DNA of 64,000 nt, from NCBI RefSeq assembly GCF_017377775.1, contig NZ_JAFVLN010000003.1:186001-250000 (forward strand), written 5' to 3'. The position numbers were made by a program, and so were the translations under genes. Shown here piece after piece: positions 9,164-16,995 of this stretch. A model generated the notes under the pieces. The model did no database searches and had not been told where the DNA came from. It was given only the letters and a program-made list of their open reading frames with translations. This DNA is from Streptomyces sp. VRA16 Mangrove soil (GTDB lineage Bacteria > Actinomycetota > Actinomycetes > Streptomycetales > Streptomycetaceae). How positions within the stretch are numbered: the stretch's first letter is position 1; every line of letters begins with the position of its first letter.

Positions 9164-11371
9164 ATGGGCGACAAGGCGAACGGACACCCCGGAGCCGCCG
9201 GCAGGGCAGCGACGGCCGACCATCCCGCGTCCGTACGGAATGTGGTGCTGGTCGGCCACAGCGGATCGGGCAAGACGACTCTGGTGGAGGCTCTCGCGCT
9301 GACCGCGGGGGCGGTGAACAGGGCGGGCCGGGTCGAGGACGGCACCTGCGTCTCCGACTACGACGAGATCGAGCACCGCCAGCAGCGCTCGGTCCAGCTC
9401 TCCCTCGTCCCGGTGGAGTGGGGCGGGTTCAAGATCAATCTGCTGGACACCCCCGGCTACGCGGACTTCGTCGGGGAGCTGAGGGCCGGTCTGCGCGCTG
9501 CGGACGCGGCCCTTTTCGTCGTCTCTGCGGCCGACGGGCCCGAGACGATGGCCGGGGCCACCCGGATGGTGTGGGACGAGTGCGCGGCGGTCGGCATGCC
9601 GCGGGCCATCGTGATCACGCACCTGGAGGCGGCGCGGGCCGACTTCGAGGAGATGACGCGCGTCTGCGCCCAGTACTTCGGCGGCGACGACCCCGACGCC
9701 GTGCTCCCCCTGTACCTGCCGCTGCACGGCACGAAGGCGGCGGACGGGCACGCGCCCGTGACAGGCCTGATCGGGCTGCTGTCGCAGCGGCTGTACGACT
9801 ACGCGTCCGGCGAGCGCAAGGAGTCCGAGCCGGGCGCCGACCAGCTGCCGCTGATCGAGGAGGCCCGCAACCGGCTCATCGAGGGGATCATCGCGGAGAG
9901 CGAGGACGAGACCCTCATGGACCGCTATCTCGGCGGCGAGGACGTCGACGTCAAGACGCTCGTCGAGGATCTGGAACGGGCCGTGGCGCGCGGTGTCTTC
10001 CACCCCGTGCTCGCGGCGGCCCCGGCGGCGGACGGCGCGCGCCAGGGCATCGGCACGGTCGAGCTCCTGGAGCTGATCACGGGCGGTTTCCCGACGCCGG
10101 TGGAGCGCGCGGCGCCCTCGGTGACGACGCCCGGGGGGAAGGCGCGGGAGATCAGGTCCTGCGATCCGGACGGGCCGTTGGTGGCGGAGGTCGTGAAGAC
10201 CGCGTCCGACCCGTATGTCGGCCGGGTGTCTCTCGTACGGGTCTTCTCCGGCACCCTGCGCCCCGACGAGACGGTGCACGTGTCCGGGCACGGGCTCGCC
10301 GACCGCGGGCACGAGGACCATGATGTGGACGAGCGGATCGGCGCGCTGTCGGCGCCCTTCGGCAAGCAGCAGCGGACCCTGACGCACTGCATCGCGGGCG
10401 ACCTCGCGTGCGTGGCGAAGCTCAACCGGGCGGAGACCGGCGACACGCTCTCCGCGAAGGACGACCCGCTGCTGATGGCGCCGTGGACCATGCCGGACCC
10501 GCTGCTCCCGCTGGCGATCCAGGCGCACAGCAAGGCCGACGAGGACAAACTCTCCCAGGGGCTCGCGCGGCTGGTCGCGGAGGACCCGACGATGCGGCTG
10601 GAACAGAACCAGGACACCCACCAGGTGGTGCTGTGGTGTCTGGGCGAGGCGCACGCGGACGTCGCCCTGGAACGGCTGCGCAGCCGCTACGGCGTCCAGG
10701 TCGACGTCGTCGCGCACAAGGTCTCCCTGCGGGAGACGTTCGCGGGCAGGTCGGCGGGGCGCGGCCGCCATGTGAAGCAGTCCGGCGGGCACGGGCAGTA
10801 CGCGATCTGCGAGATCGAGGTGGAGCCGCTGCCCGGCGGCTCGGGCATCGAGTTCGTGGACAAGGTCGTCGGCGGCGCGGTGCCGCGGCAGTTCATCCCG
10901 TCCGTGGAGAAGGGCGTAAGGGCCCAGGCCGGCCGGGGAGTTGCCGCCGGATACCCGCTGATCGACGTACGGGTGACGCTGCTCGACGGCAAGGCGCACT
11001 CGGTGGACTCGTCCGACGCGGCGTTCCAGACGGCGGGCGCGCTGGCGCTGCGCGAGGCGGCGTCGGACGCGCGCATCCATCTCCTGGAGCCGGTCGCCGA
11101 GATCCAGGTGCTGGTCGGCGACGACTACGTGGGCGCGGTGATGAGCGATCTGTCGGGGCGGCGCGGCCGCGTCGTCGGCACCGAACAGGCGCCGGGCGGC
11201 CGCACCCTCGTACGGGCCGAGGTGCCGGAGATCGAGATCGGCCGGTACGCGGTGGATCTGCGCTCCCTCTCGCACGGCACGGCACGATTCAGCCGCAGGT
11301 ACGCCCGGCACGAGCCGATGCCCCCGCAGCTCAGCGAGAAGATCCGCGAACAGGCGCAGGACACCGCCTAG
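9164..11371 (+). CDS. Elongation factor G-like protein (EF-G2)
   Basis: A 735-residue translational GTPase paralogous to EF-G. G1 (GHSGSGKT, residues 31-38) and G3 (DTPGYADF, 95-102) are intact, but G4, normally NKxD, reads THLE at about 152-155. Domains II-V follow, with the domain IV segment RGRHVKQSGGHGQYAICEIEV and the C-terminal LSGRRGRVVGTEQ. Such EF-G2 proteins are common in actinobacteria, and mycobacterial ones were reported to lack normal ribosome-stimulated GTPase. The start at 9164 has AAGGA just upstream; 24 upstream in-frame codons are excluded. Confidence 0.9.
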   Translation: MGDKANGHPGAAGRAATADHPASVRNVVLVGHSGSGKTTLVEALALTAGAVNRAGRVEDGTCVSDYDEIEHRQQRSVQLSLVPVEWGGFKINLLDTPGYADFVGELRAGLRAADAALFVVSAADGPETMAGATRMVWDECAAVGMPRAIVITHLEAARADFEEMTRVCAQYFGGDDPDAVLPLYLPLHGTKAADGHAPVTGLIGLLSQRLYDYASGERKESEPGADQLPLIEEARNRLIEGIIAESEDETLMDRYLGGEDVDVKTLVEDLERAVARGVFHPVLAAAPAADGARQGIGTVELLELITGGFPTPVERAAPSVTTPGGKAREIRSCDPDGPLVAEVVKTASDPYVGRVSLVRVFSGTLRPDETVHVSGHGLADRGHEDHDVDERIGALSAPFGKQQRTLTHCIAGDLACVAKLNRAETGDTLSAKDDPLLMAPWTMPDPLLPLAIQAHSKADEDKLSQGLARLVAEDPTMRLEQNQDTHQVVLWCLGEAHADVALERLRSRYGVQVDVVAHKVSLRETFAGRSAGRGRHVKQSGGHGQYAICEIEVEPLPGGSGIEFVDKVVGGAVPRQFIPSVEKGVRAQAGRGVAAGYPLIDVRVTLLDGKAHSVDSSDAAFQTAGALALREAASDARIHLLEPVAEIQVLVGDDYVGAVMSDLSGRRGRVVGTEQAPGGRTLVRAEVPEIEIGRYAVDLRSLSHGTARFSRRYARHEPMPPQLSEKIREQAQDTA

Positions 11372-11551
11372 TTGGCCTGCCGACGGCCGTCACCACCACC
11401 GGCGTCCCGCTTGTGAGGACGGATGTCGGTGGTGGCCGTTACGCTGGACGACGATCAACATCAGCAGACAGATGAACTGATCAACAGGTGTGCGGGGCAG
11501 GGAAGTCGGGAAGAGCCGCAGCAGCGACGGCATGCGGCGATGGGGGCGGCA

Positions 11552-13303
11552 GTGGCGGACGACGCATTCGATTTCAGTCCGGGAGCACAGATCCCGCTGA
11601 CGGGTTCGGCGGGTCAGACCGCGGCGACGTTCGCCATCGCGTCGGCGGCGTACCGTGACGACCCGGCCAAGAAGATCGAGGAAGCCAACAACGAGTGGCA
11701 CAAGTCCGAGGTCAAGGACCCCAAGTGGGCGCTGCTGGCGCCCAATCTCGGTGAGGCGTTCTCGCAGGCCGTGCAGCACCGGATGCTGGACGGCGGCCGC
11801 AAGCCGCTCATCCAGTCCTTCGGGACCGAGCCGCAGGTCGTCGTGGAGCACTGCCTCGCGGCCTCCCGTATCCGCCGCCAGCGCGACGGCCTGCTGTCCG
11901 TCCTGACGCTGGTGTTCGGCGTGCTCTTCCTGCCGGGGCTTCTGCTGTGGGCAGCCGCCTTCGAGGTCCGCCGCAGGAACAACAACAGGGTGGCGACCGC
12001 GGAGCAGATCGCCAAGGAGGCGGTGGACAAGAACAAGTCCACCAAGGAGCAGAGCGAGGCGAAGAAGGCAGAGCGCGAGGCGCGCAGGACGGCGGCGCTG
12101 ACCACGGCGGTCATCGCCATCGCCGCCGTCGTCATCGCCATCGTTCTGGTCAAGATGCCGCTCACCGGCGGCTGGGCCTGGTACCTGCGTCTGTCGTTCG
12201 TGGCTCCGGTCGTCGGCGGCATCTGGGCCCGGCAGATCTGTCTGCGCACCGCCGCCGACCTGCGGGACCGCTGGTCGGGGCTGCTGTCCGGCGGCGGGGT
12301 CGGCGCGAAGATCCCGGAGGCGGTGCCGGGCAGTCCCGGCGAGACGCAGGCGGAGCAACTGCGCCAGAATCTGGCCAAGTTGACCGCCGAGCAGCAGTCG
12401 AACGCGGTCTTCTACGCGGGCCCGAAGGGCATCCTCGGCATGGGGACGCGCTGGGGCAGCTGGCAGCTCGCGGAGGATCTGGTGCCGGTGGAGGAGGGCA
12501 AGGACATCCACCCGTTCCGCAGCTGGACCGTGATACGCGCGATCCAGGACCAGTTGCGGCTGCTGGAGCGCGGTCCGCTGCACACCGGCGGTTTCCCGAA
12601 GCCGTACGTGGACCACTGGATCGTCACGCCGATCGGGGAGAACGCGAAGGCGGTGGCGCGCCCCTCGGGCGAGGACGTCGACGCGTTCCGGGTCAAGCAG
12701 CACGAGATGGAGCGGATCTGCAACGAGCAGCAGTTCGGCGGCGGCGACCGGCACTACCTGGGCGTCCAGTTCACGCTCTGGGACGGCCAGTTGGTCATCA
12801 CCATGCTGATCACGGTGACGGTGCTGCACGAGACGCTGCGCATCGAGGTGACGGGCCACGCGCTGGGCCCGGTCAACTCGCTGTTCACCTCCAAGCCGGA
12901 GCCGCGGACCAAGGACGTCGCCAAGCCCTTCACCCCCTGGGAGAGCACGAAGAAGAACCTCCCGCTGGTCGACGCGGACGAGGCGGTCCGGCTGGCGCTG
13001 CGGGCGCCGCTGACCATGTTCGCGAAGGGCCGCTCGTACCTGAACGCCAAGGGCGGCACGCTGGCGCTCCCCGAGCCGTTCGGCCTGCGTCACGCCTGGG
13101 CCGACCAGCCGTGGCGGCACCGCTTCATGGCGGACGACGCGCTGCGCACCGCGACCCCGGTGCTGCGGGTGGTCCACGCGGCGGCCCTCAAGGTCCTGGA
13201 GGATCACAACGTGAACACGGAGAAGTTCGGCACCCGCTCGGGCGTGCTCAGTGGACTGGTCCAGGACGCGTCGCCGAAGAAGGCGGACGTGTACGACGCG
13301 TAG
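11552..13303 (+). CDS. Large membrane protein of unknown function
   Basis: About 583 residues. Hydrophobic segments (GLLSVLTLVFGVLFLPGLLLWAAAF, then ALTTAVIAIAAVVIAIVLV and a third near WYLRLSFVAPVVGGIWA) flank a Lys/Glu-rich coiled stretch, and a long soluble C-terminal half of roughly 370 residues follows. I recognise no enzymatic motif. I chose the GTG at 11552 because GGGGG lies five bases before it; an ATG at 11540 is the alternative. The 3' end overlaps the convergent yczE-like gene by 56 bp. Codon use looks typical. Confidence 0.8.
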   Translation: MADDAFDFSPGAQIPLTGSAGQTAATFAIASAAYRDDPAKKIEEANNEWHKSEVKDPKWALLAPNLGEAFSQAVQHRMLDGGRKPLIQSFGTEPQVVVEHCLAASRIRRQRDGLLSVLTLVFGVLFLPGLLLWAAAFEVRRRNNNRVATAEQIAKEAVDKNKSTKEQSEAKKAEREARRTAALTTAVIAIAAVVIAIVLVKMPLTGGWAWYLRLSFVAPVVGGIWARQICLRTAADLRDRWSGLLSGGGVGAKIPEAVPGSPGETQAEQLRQNLAKLTAEQQSNAVFYAGPKGILGMGTRWGSWQLAEDLVPVEEGKDIHPFRSWTVIRAIQDQLRLLERGPLHTGGFPKPYVDHWIVTPIGENAKAVARPSGEDVDAFRVKQHEMERICNEQQFGGGDRHYLGVQFTLWDGQLVITMLITVTVLHETLRIEVTGHALGPVNSLFTSKPEPRTKDVAKPFTPWESTKKNLPLVDADEAVRLALRAPLTMFAKGRSYLNAKGGTLALPEPFGLRHAWADQPWRHRFMADDALRTATPVLRVVHAAALKVLEDHNVNTEKFGTRSGVLSGLVQDASPKKADVYDA

Positions 13304-13976
13304 CGGTTGCGGCGGTGCCGCGGTCCCGCTCGCTCCGGTACGCGAACCGGGGCAGGCAGTACTGCGTCACCGTGCCCACGGACACGGCGTAGAGCACCGT
13401 GCCGGCGCCCACTCCCCCGCCGAGCAGCCAGCCGGCGGCGAGCACCACGATCTCGATGCCGGTGCGGACGGTGCGCACCTTGCGGCCGGTCAGCGCGGTG
13501 AGGCCGGTCATGAGGCCGTCGCGCGGGCCCGGACCGCAGCGGGCGCCGACGTAGACGGCGATCGAGACGCCGTTGAGCAGGACGCCGGCCGCGAGGAACG
13601 CGACGCGCAGCGGCAGCGCCGGGTCGGAGGGCAGCAGCCAGAGGCCCAGGTCGGAGGACCAGCCCACGGTGAGGATGTTGGCGAAGGTGCCCAGGGTGGG
13701 CCGCTGGCGCAGCGGGATCCACAGCAGCAGCACGGCCACGCCGATCAGATTGGTGAGCGTGCCGAAGCTGAGCGCGAGGTGCCGGGCCAGCCCTTCGTTG
13801 AGGACGCTCCAGGGGGCCAGGCCCAGGCCCGCGCGGACCATCATCGCCATGCTGAAGCCGTAGAGGAACAGGCCGAGGACGAGTTGCGGCAGCCGCCGGC
13901 CCGGCCGTTCCCGCAGGGGTGTGTACGAGGTCGGGGGCATGGGGGCGGGTACGGGCACAGGGGGCGCAGGGGGCAT
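13248..13976 (-). CDS. YczE/YitT-type integral membrane protein
   Basis: A 242-residue membrane protein with about five or six hydrophobic segments, resembling the YczE/YyaS/YitT group: LVLGLFLYGFSMAMMVRAGLGLAPW near the N-terminus and the conserved GARCGPGPRDGLMTGL loop. Such genes are frequently divergent from a MocR-type regulator, and that is the case here (next gene on the plus strand), so expression is probably under that regulator. Transport substrate unknown. The start at 13976 (MPPAPPVP) is the best of several; the frame opens to 14063. Confidence 0.85.
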   Translation of the reverse strand: MPPAPPVPVPAPMPPTSYTPLRERPGRRLPQLVLGLFLYGFSMAMMVRAGLGLAPWSVLNEGLARHLALSFGTLTNLIGVAVLLLWIPLRQRPTLGTFANILTVGWSSDLGLWLLPSDPALPLRVAFLAAGVLLNGVSIAVYVGARCGPGPRDGLMTGLTALTGRKVRTVRTGIEIVVLAAGWLLGGGVGAGTVLYAVSVGTVTQYCLPRFAYRSERDRGTAATATRRTRPPSSATRPGPVH

Positions 13977-14038
13977 CGAGACTCCGGAGGTACGGCGCGC
14001 CAGGGCGCCTTCAGAACCAATGCCACCACTCTGTAGAT

Positions 14039-14066
14039 TGATTGGCTCGGAAAGCAGGGCCAATCA
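14039..14066. promoter_or_regulatory. Inverted repeat in the divergent yczE/yczR promoter region
   Basis: Perfect 8-bp arms TGATTGGC (14039-14046) and GCCAATCA (14059-14066), 12 bases apart, lie between the divergent membrane protein and MocR-type regulator genes, 13 bases before the regulator start. A further CCAAT occurs at 14017-14021. MocR regulators bind repeated sites in such divergent regions, so this is a likely operator; binding is inferred. Confidence 0.55.
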
Positions 14067-14078
14067 CTGAGGAATGGT

Positions 14079-15572
14079 GTGGTTCACGTGGTGCATGCCG
14101 ATGCCACCGCCGGCCGGCAGGACCGGACGCCCCGCACCGTCGGGGCCCGCAGCCTCGCCGCGATGCTGCCCGACCCGGCGCAGGCCAGACCCGCGTACCG
14201 TCATCTGGCGCACGCCATCGGGGAGTTGATCCTCGACGGGCGGCTCGCGCTGCACGTACGGCTGCCCGCCGAGCGGGAGCTGGCCACCGCGCTCGGCACC
14301 AGCAGGACCACGGTGACGGCCCTGTACGACCTGCTGCGGGAGAACGGGTACGCGCACAGCCGGCAGGGTTCGGGCACCTGGACGGCGCTGCCGCGGGGCC
14401 GGGCCGCCAAGGGCGTCAGCCGTCTGCTGCGCCCCGAGGACCCCGCGATCGACCTGGCCAGGGCCGCCGCCGCGCTGCCCGGCGAGATCCTCTCCGACAC
14501 CCTCGCGGAGATCGCCCCGCAGGCGGCCGGGCACGCGGGCACCCTGGGCTACCACCCGTACGGGCTGCCGGAGTTGAGGGCGGCGCTCGCCGACCGGTTC
14601 ACGGCGCGCGGCCTCGCCACCACGCCCGAGCAGATCCTGGTGACGTCGGGTGCCCAGCACGGCCTGTCGCTGGTGCTGTCCCTGCTGTCCCGGCCCGGCG
14701 ACCGGGCCATGGCCGAGAACCCGTCGTATCCGAACGCGTTGGAGGCGCTGCGCCGCGCGGGGCTGCGCACGGTCTCGGTCCCCGTGCACGACGGGACCGG
14801 CTGGGACATCGAGATCGTCGAGTCGACGCTGCGCCGCTCGGTGCCCCGGCTCGCCTATCTGATCCCGGACTTCCACAACCCCACCGGCTGCGTGATGCCG
14901 CCCGACGACCGCTCCCGGGTGCTGCGCGCGGCGCACGGCTCCGGCACCTGGCTGATCGTCGACGAGACCCTCGCGGAGCTGGCGCTCGACGCGGCGGCCC
15001 CCGTGCCGTTCGCGGCGCACGGCACACCGGAGACGACGGCCGAGGTCGTCACGACCGGTTCGATGAGCAAGACGCACTGGGCGGGCCTGCGCATCGGCTG
15101 GCTGCGCGCCCCCGCCCGTCTGGTCACCGAGCTCGCGGCGCAGCGTGTGGCGACCGACATGGGCGGCTCCGTGGTGGACCAGCTTCTGGCTCTCTCGCTG
15201 CTGACCAGGGCCGACGATCTGCTGCCCGCCCATCTCGACCGGCTGCGCGCGGGCCGTGCCGCGCTCGCGGACGCGCTGCGGGTGCACGCCCCTCAGTGGT
15301 CGTGGCGCACCCCGCCCGGCGGTCTCTCGCTCTGGGTCGACCTGGGCGCTCCGGTCTCGTCCGCCCTCGCGGAGCGGGCGCTCGCGCACGGCGTACGGAT
15401 CGAGGGTGGCGGTTACTTCGGCGCGGACCCGGGCCTGTTCGAGAACCGGCTCCGGATCCCGTTCACGTTGCCGCCGGACACGCTCACGGAGGCGGTACAA
15501 CGACTGGCGACCGCCCAGGCGGACGCCTTGGCCCCGGCGCCCCCGTCACTGCGCTCCCACTGGATCGCCTGA
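14079..15572 (+). CDS. MocR-family transcriptional regulator (GntR helix-turn-helix fused to aminotransferase fold), YczR-like
   Basis: A 497-residue PLP-dependent MocR protein. The N-terminal GntR winged helix is clear (LPAERELATALGTSRTTVTA, then LRENGYAHSRQGSGTW, about residues 60-105). The C-terminal fold-type-I aminotransferase domain has the PLP-Lys context SMSKTHWAGLRIGW and the FHNPTGCVMP motif. Start is GTG at 14079, with GAGGA five bases upstream. It is divergent from a YczE-like membrane gene, and an inverted repeat lies between them, suggesting direct control of both. The PLP-form ligand it senses is unknown. Confidence 0.9.
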   Translation: MVHVVHADATAGRQDRTPRTVGARSLAAMLPDPAQARPAYRHLAHAIGELILDGRLALHVRLPAERELATALGTSRTTVTALYDLLRENGYAHSRQGSGTWTALPRGRAAKGVSRLLRPEDPAIDLARAAAALPGEILSDTLAEIAPQAAGHAGTLGYHPYGLPELRAALADRFTARGLATTPEQILVTSGAQHGLSLVLSLLSRPGDRAMAENPSYPNALEALRRAGLRTVSVPVHDGTGWDIEIVESTLRRSVPRLAYLIPDFHNPTGCVMPPDDRSRVLRAAHGSGTWLIVDETLAELALDAAAPVPFAAHGTPETTAEVVTTGSMSKTHWAGLRIGWLRAPARLVTELAAQRVATDMGGSVVDQLLALSLLTRADDLLPAHLDRLRAGRAALADALRVHAPQWSWRTPPGGLSLWVDLGAPVSSALAERALAHGVRIEGGGYFGADPGLFENRLRIPFTLPPDTLTEAVQRLATAQADALAPAPPSLRSHWIA

Positions 15573-15595
15573 CAGCGGCCCGCCCCGCCGTCCTC

Positions 15596-15642
15596 GGCAA
15601 TCTGCCGCCTGGGGCGGGCACCCCGGCGCCGGGCAGGCGCTC
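15596..15642. repeat. Dispersed intergenic repeat, copy A
   Basis: This stretch between the convergent regulator and HIT genes contains GGCAATCTGCCGCC followed by GCACCCCGGCGCCGGGCAGG (15618-15637). The same blocks occur, inverted, at 57511-57574, with a short insertion between them. It can form a hairpin. It looks like a family of small intergenic repeats rather than a terminator specific to one gene. Confidence 0.55.
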
Positions 15643-15671
15643 GGCCCCGGCCCCTGCACCACCGCAGGTCC

Positions 15672-16235
15672 TCAGGCCCCAGGCCACACCTTGGCAAGCG
15701 CGGTACGCGTATCGGCAAGCATCTGCGGCAGCACCTTGGTGTGCCCGACCACAGGCATGAAGTTCGTGTCCCCACCCCACCGCGGCACGATGTGCTGATG
15801 CAGATGGGCCGCGATCCCGGCACCCGCGACGGCGCCCTGGTTCATGCCGATGTTGAACCCGTGCGCCCCGGAGGCCGCCCGCAGCGCCGTCATGGCGTGC
15901 TTGGTGAAGACGGCCAGCTCGGCGGTCTCGGCGTCGTCGAGGTCGGTGTAGTCGGCGACATGCCGGTACGGCAGCACCATCATGTGCCCGCCGTTGTACG
16001 GGTACAGGTTGAGGATCGCGAAGACATGCTCGCCGCGCGCCACGATCAGCGCGTCCTCGTCCGACTTGCCGGGAGCGGCGCAGAAGGGACAGCCGTCGTC
16101 GGCCCCGGGGCCCGTCGGTTTGCCCTCGCCCTGGATGTAGGCGATGCGGTGCGGCGTCCACAGCCGCCCGAACCCGTCCGGTTCACCCACAGGACCGATC
16201 TGCTGCTCCGGCTGACTCGTCATGAAGTGCAGCAT
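15672..16235 (-). CDS. HIT-family nucleotide hydrolase/transferase
   Basis: A 187-residue histidine-triad protein. The catalytic H-x-H-x-H motif is in AAHLHQHIVPRW near the C-terminus, and the upstream DGCPFCAAPGKSDED carries a possible zinc pair. HIT enzymes act on nucleoside phosphoramidates, AP4A or ADP-sugars; this actinobacterial branch resembles AP4A phosphorylase-like proteins, but substrate is not deducible. I use the ATG at 16235 (MLHFMTSQ), preceded by GAGG; ATG at 16223 is possible. It is divergent from the potassium-channel gene. Confidence 0.88.
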   Translation of the reverse strand: MLHFMTSQPEQQIGPVGEPDGFGRLWTPHRIAYIQGEGKPTGPGADDGCPFCAAPGKSDEDALIVARGEHVFAILNLYPYNGGHMMVLPYRHVADYTDLDDAETAELAVFTKHAMTALRAASGAHGFNIGMNQGAVAGAGIAAHLHQHIVPRWGGDTNFMPVVGHTKVLPQMLADTRTALAKVWPGA

Positions 16236-16302
16236 ATGGCGTGACCTCGGCGCCGCGTGTCGGCGGGTGGGATACGGGGTGGCCCCGGGCGATGCTGTCC
16301 GG

Positions 16303-16992
16303 ATGACCGACACCCCTCTCGCGCGCTGGGAACGGTACAACGGCCCGGCCCTGCTGACCGCTTCGGTGCTCTACCTCGTCTCGTACGCGACCCGTGTCCT
16401 GGGCCACGACCTGTCGGAGCCCGTCCGGACCCTGTGCCTCGTCACGACGCTCGCGGCCTGGGCGGTGTTCCTCGTGGACTACGCGGTGCGGTGGCGCCTG
16501 AGCGGACTGCGGCTGACCCGGTTCGTGCGCTCCCGCTGGCTGGACACCCTGGTCCTGCTGCTGCCGCTGCTGCGCCCGCTGCGCATCGTGCAGGCCTACG
16601 ACTCGGTGCAGCGCCGCCGCAACGAGCCGCGCCTGTCGCTGTACGCGCGCGTGATGGCGTACGCGGGTCTGTCGGCGGCGCTGCTCGGTTTCGCGGGGTC
16701 GCTCGCGGTCTACCAGACCGAGCATGCCGCGCCGGGCGCCATGATCCGCACGTACGGGGACTCGGTGTGGTGGACGTGCACGACGCTGTCGACGACCGGG
16801 TACGGCGATCTGACGCCGGTGACCCCCCTCGGCCGGCTGGTCGCGGTCGGTCTGATGGCGTGCGGTCTCGCGCTGCTCGGCGCGGTCACCGGTTCGTTCT
16901 CGTCGTGGCTGATCCAGGTCTTCGCACGGGAGGGCGAGACGGCCGAGAGGCCCCCGGGGAAGTCTCCGGGGGCCTCTCGTGACAGCGGCTGA
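16303..16992 (+). CDS. Two-pore-helix potassium channel protein
   Basis: A 229-residue membrane protein with a voltage-sensor-like N-terminal half (segments around LLTASVLYLVSYATRVL, LCLVTTLAAWAVFLVDYAVRW and WLDTLVLLLPLLRPLRIV) and a pore region WWTCTTLSTTGYGDLTPVT, whose TTGYGD is the K+ selectivity filter. No regulatory RCK domain follows; the protein ends about 25 residues after the last helix. Gating is unknown. The last 48 coding bases contain a strong hairpin that probably serves as the thrS terminator. Confidence 0.9.
   Translation: MTDTPLARWERYNGPALLTASVLYLVSYATRVLGHDLSEPVRTLCLVTTLAAWAVFLVDYAVRWRLSGLRLTRFVRSRWLDTLVLLLPLLRPLRIVQAYDSVQRRRNEPRLSLYARVMAYAGLSAALLGFAGSLAVYQTEHAAPGAMIRTYGDSVWWTCTTLSTTGYGDLTPVTPLGRLVAVGLMACGLALLGAVTGSFSSWLIQVFAREGETAERPPGKSPGASRDSG
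16945..16978 (-). terminator. Hairpin terminator for thrS, inside the potassium-channel 3' end
   Basis: Perfect 13-bp arms (GAGAGGCCCCCGG at 16945-16957 and its complement at 16966-16978) with an 8-base loop, 17 bases after the thrS stop on the minus strand. The convergent channel gene reads through the same bases as codons, so one sequence serves as coding DNA and terminator. There is no U-tract, as is common in high-GC genomes. Confidence 0.65.
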
Positions 16993-16995
16993 GGG

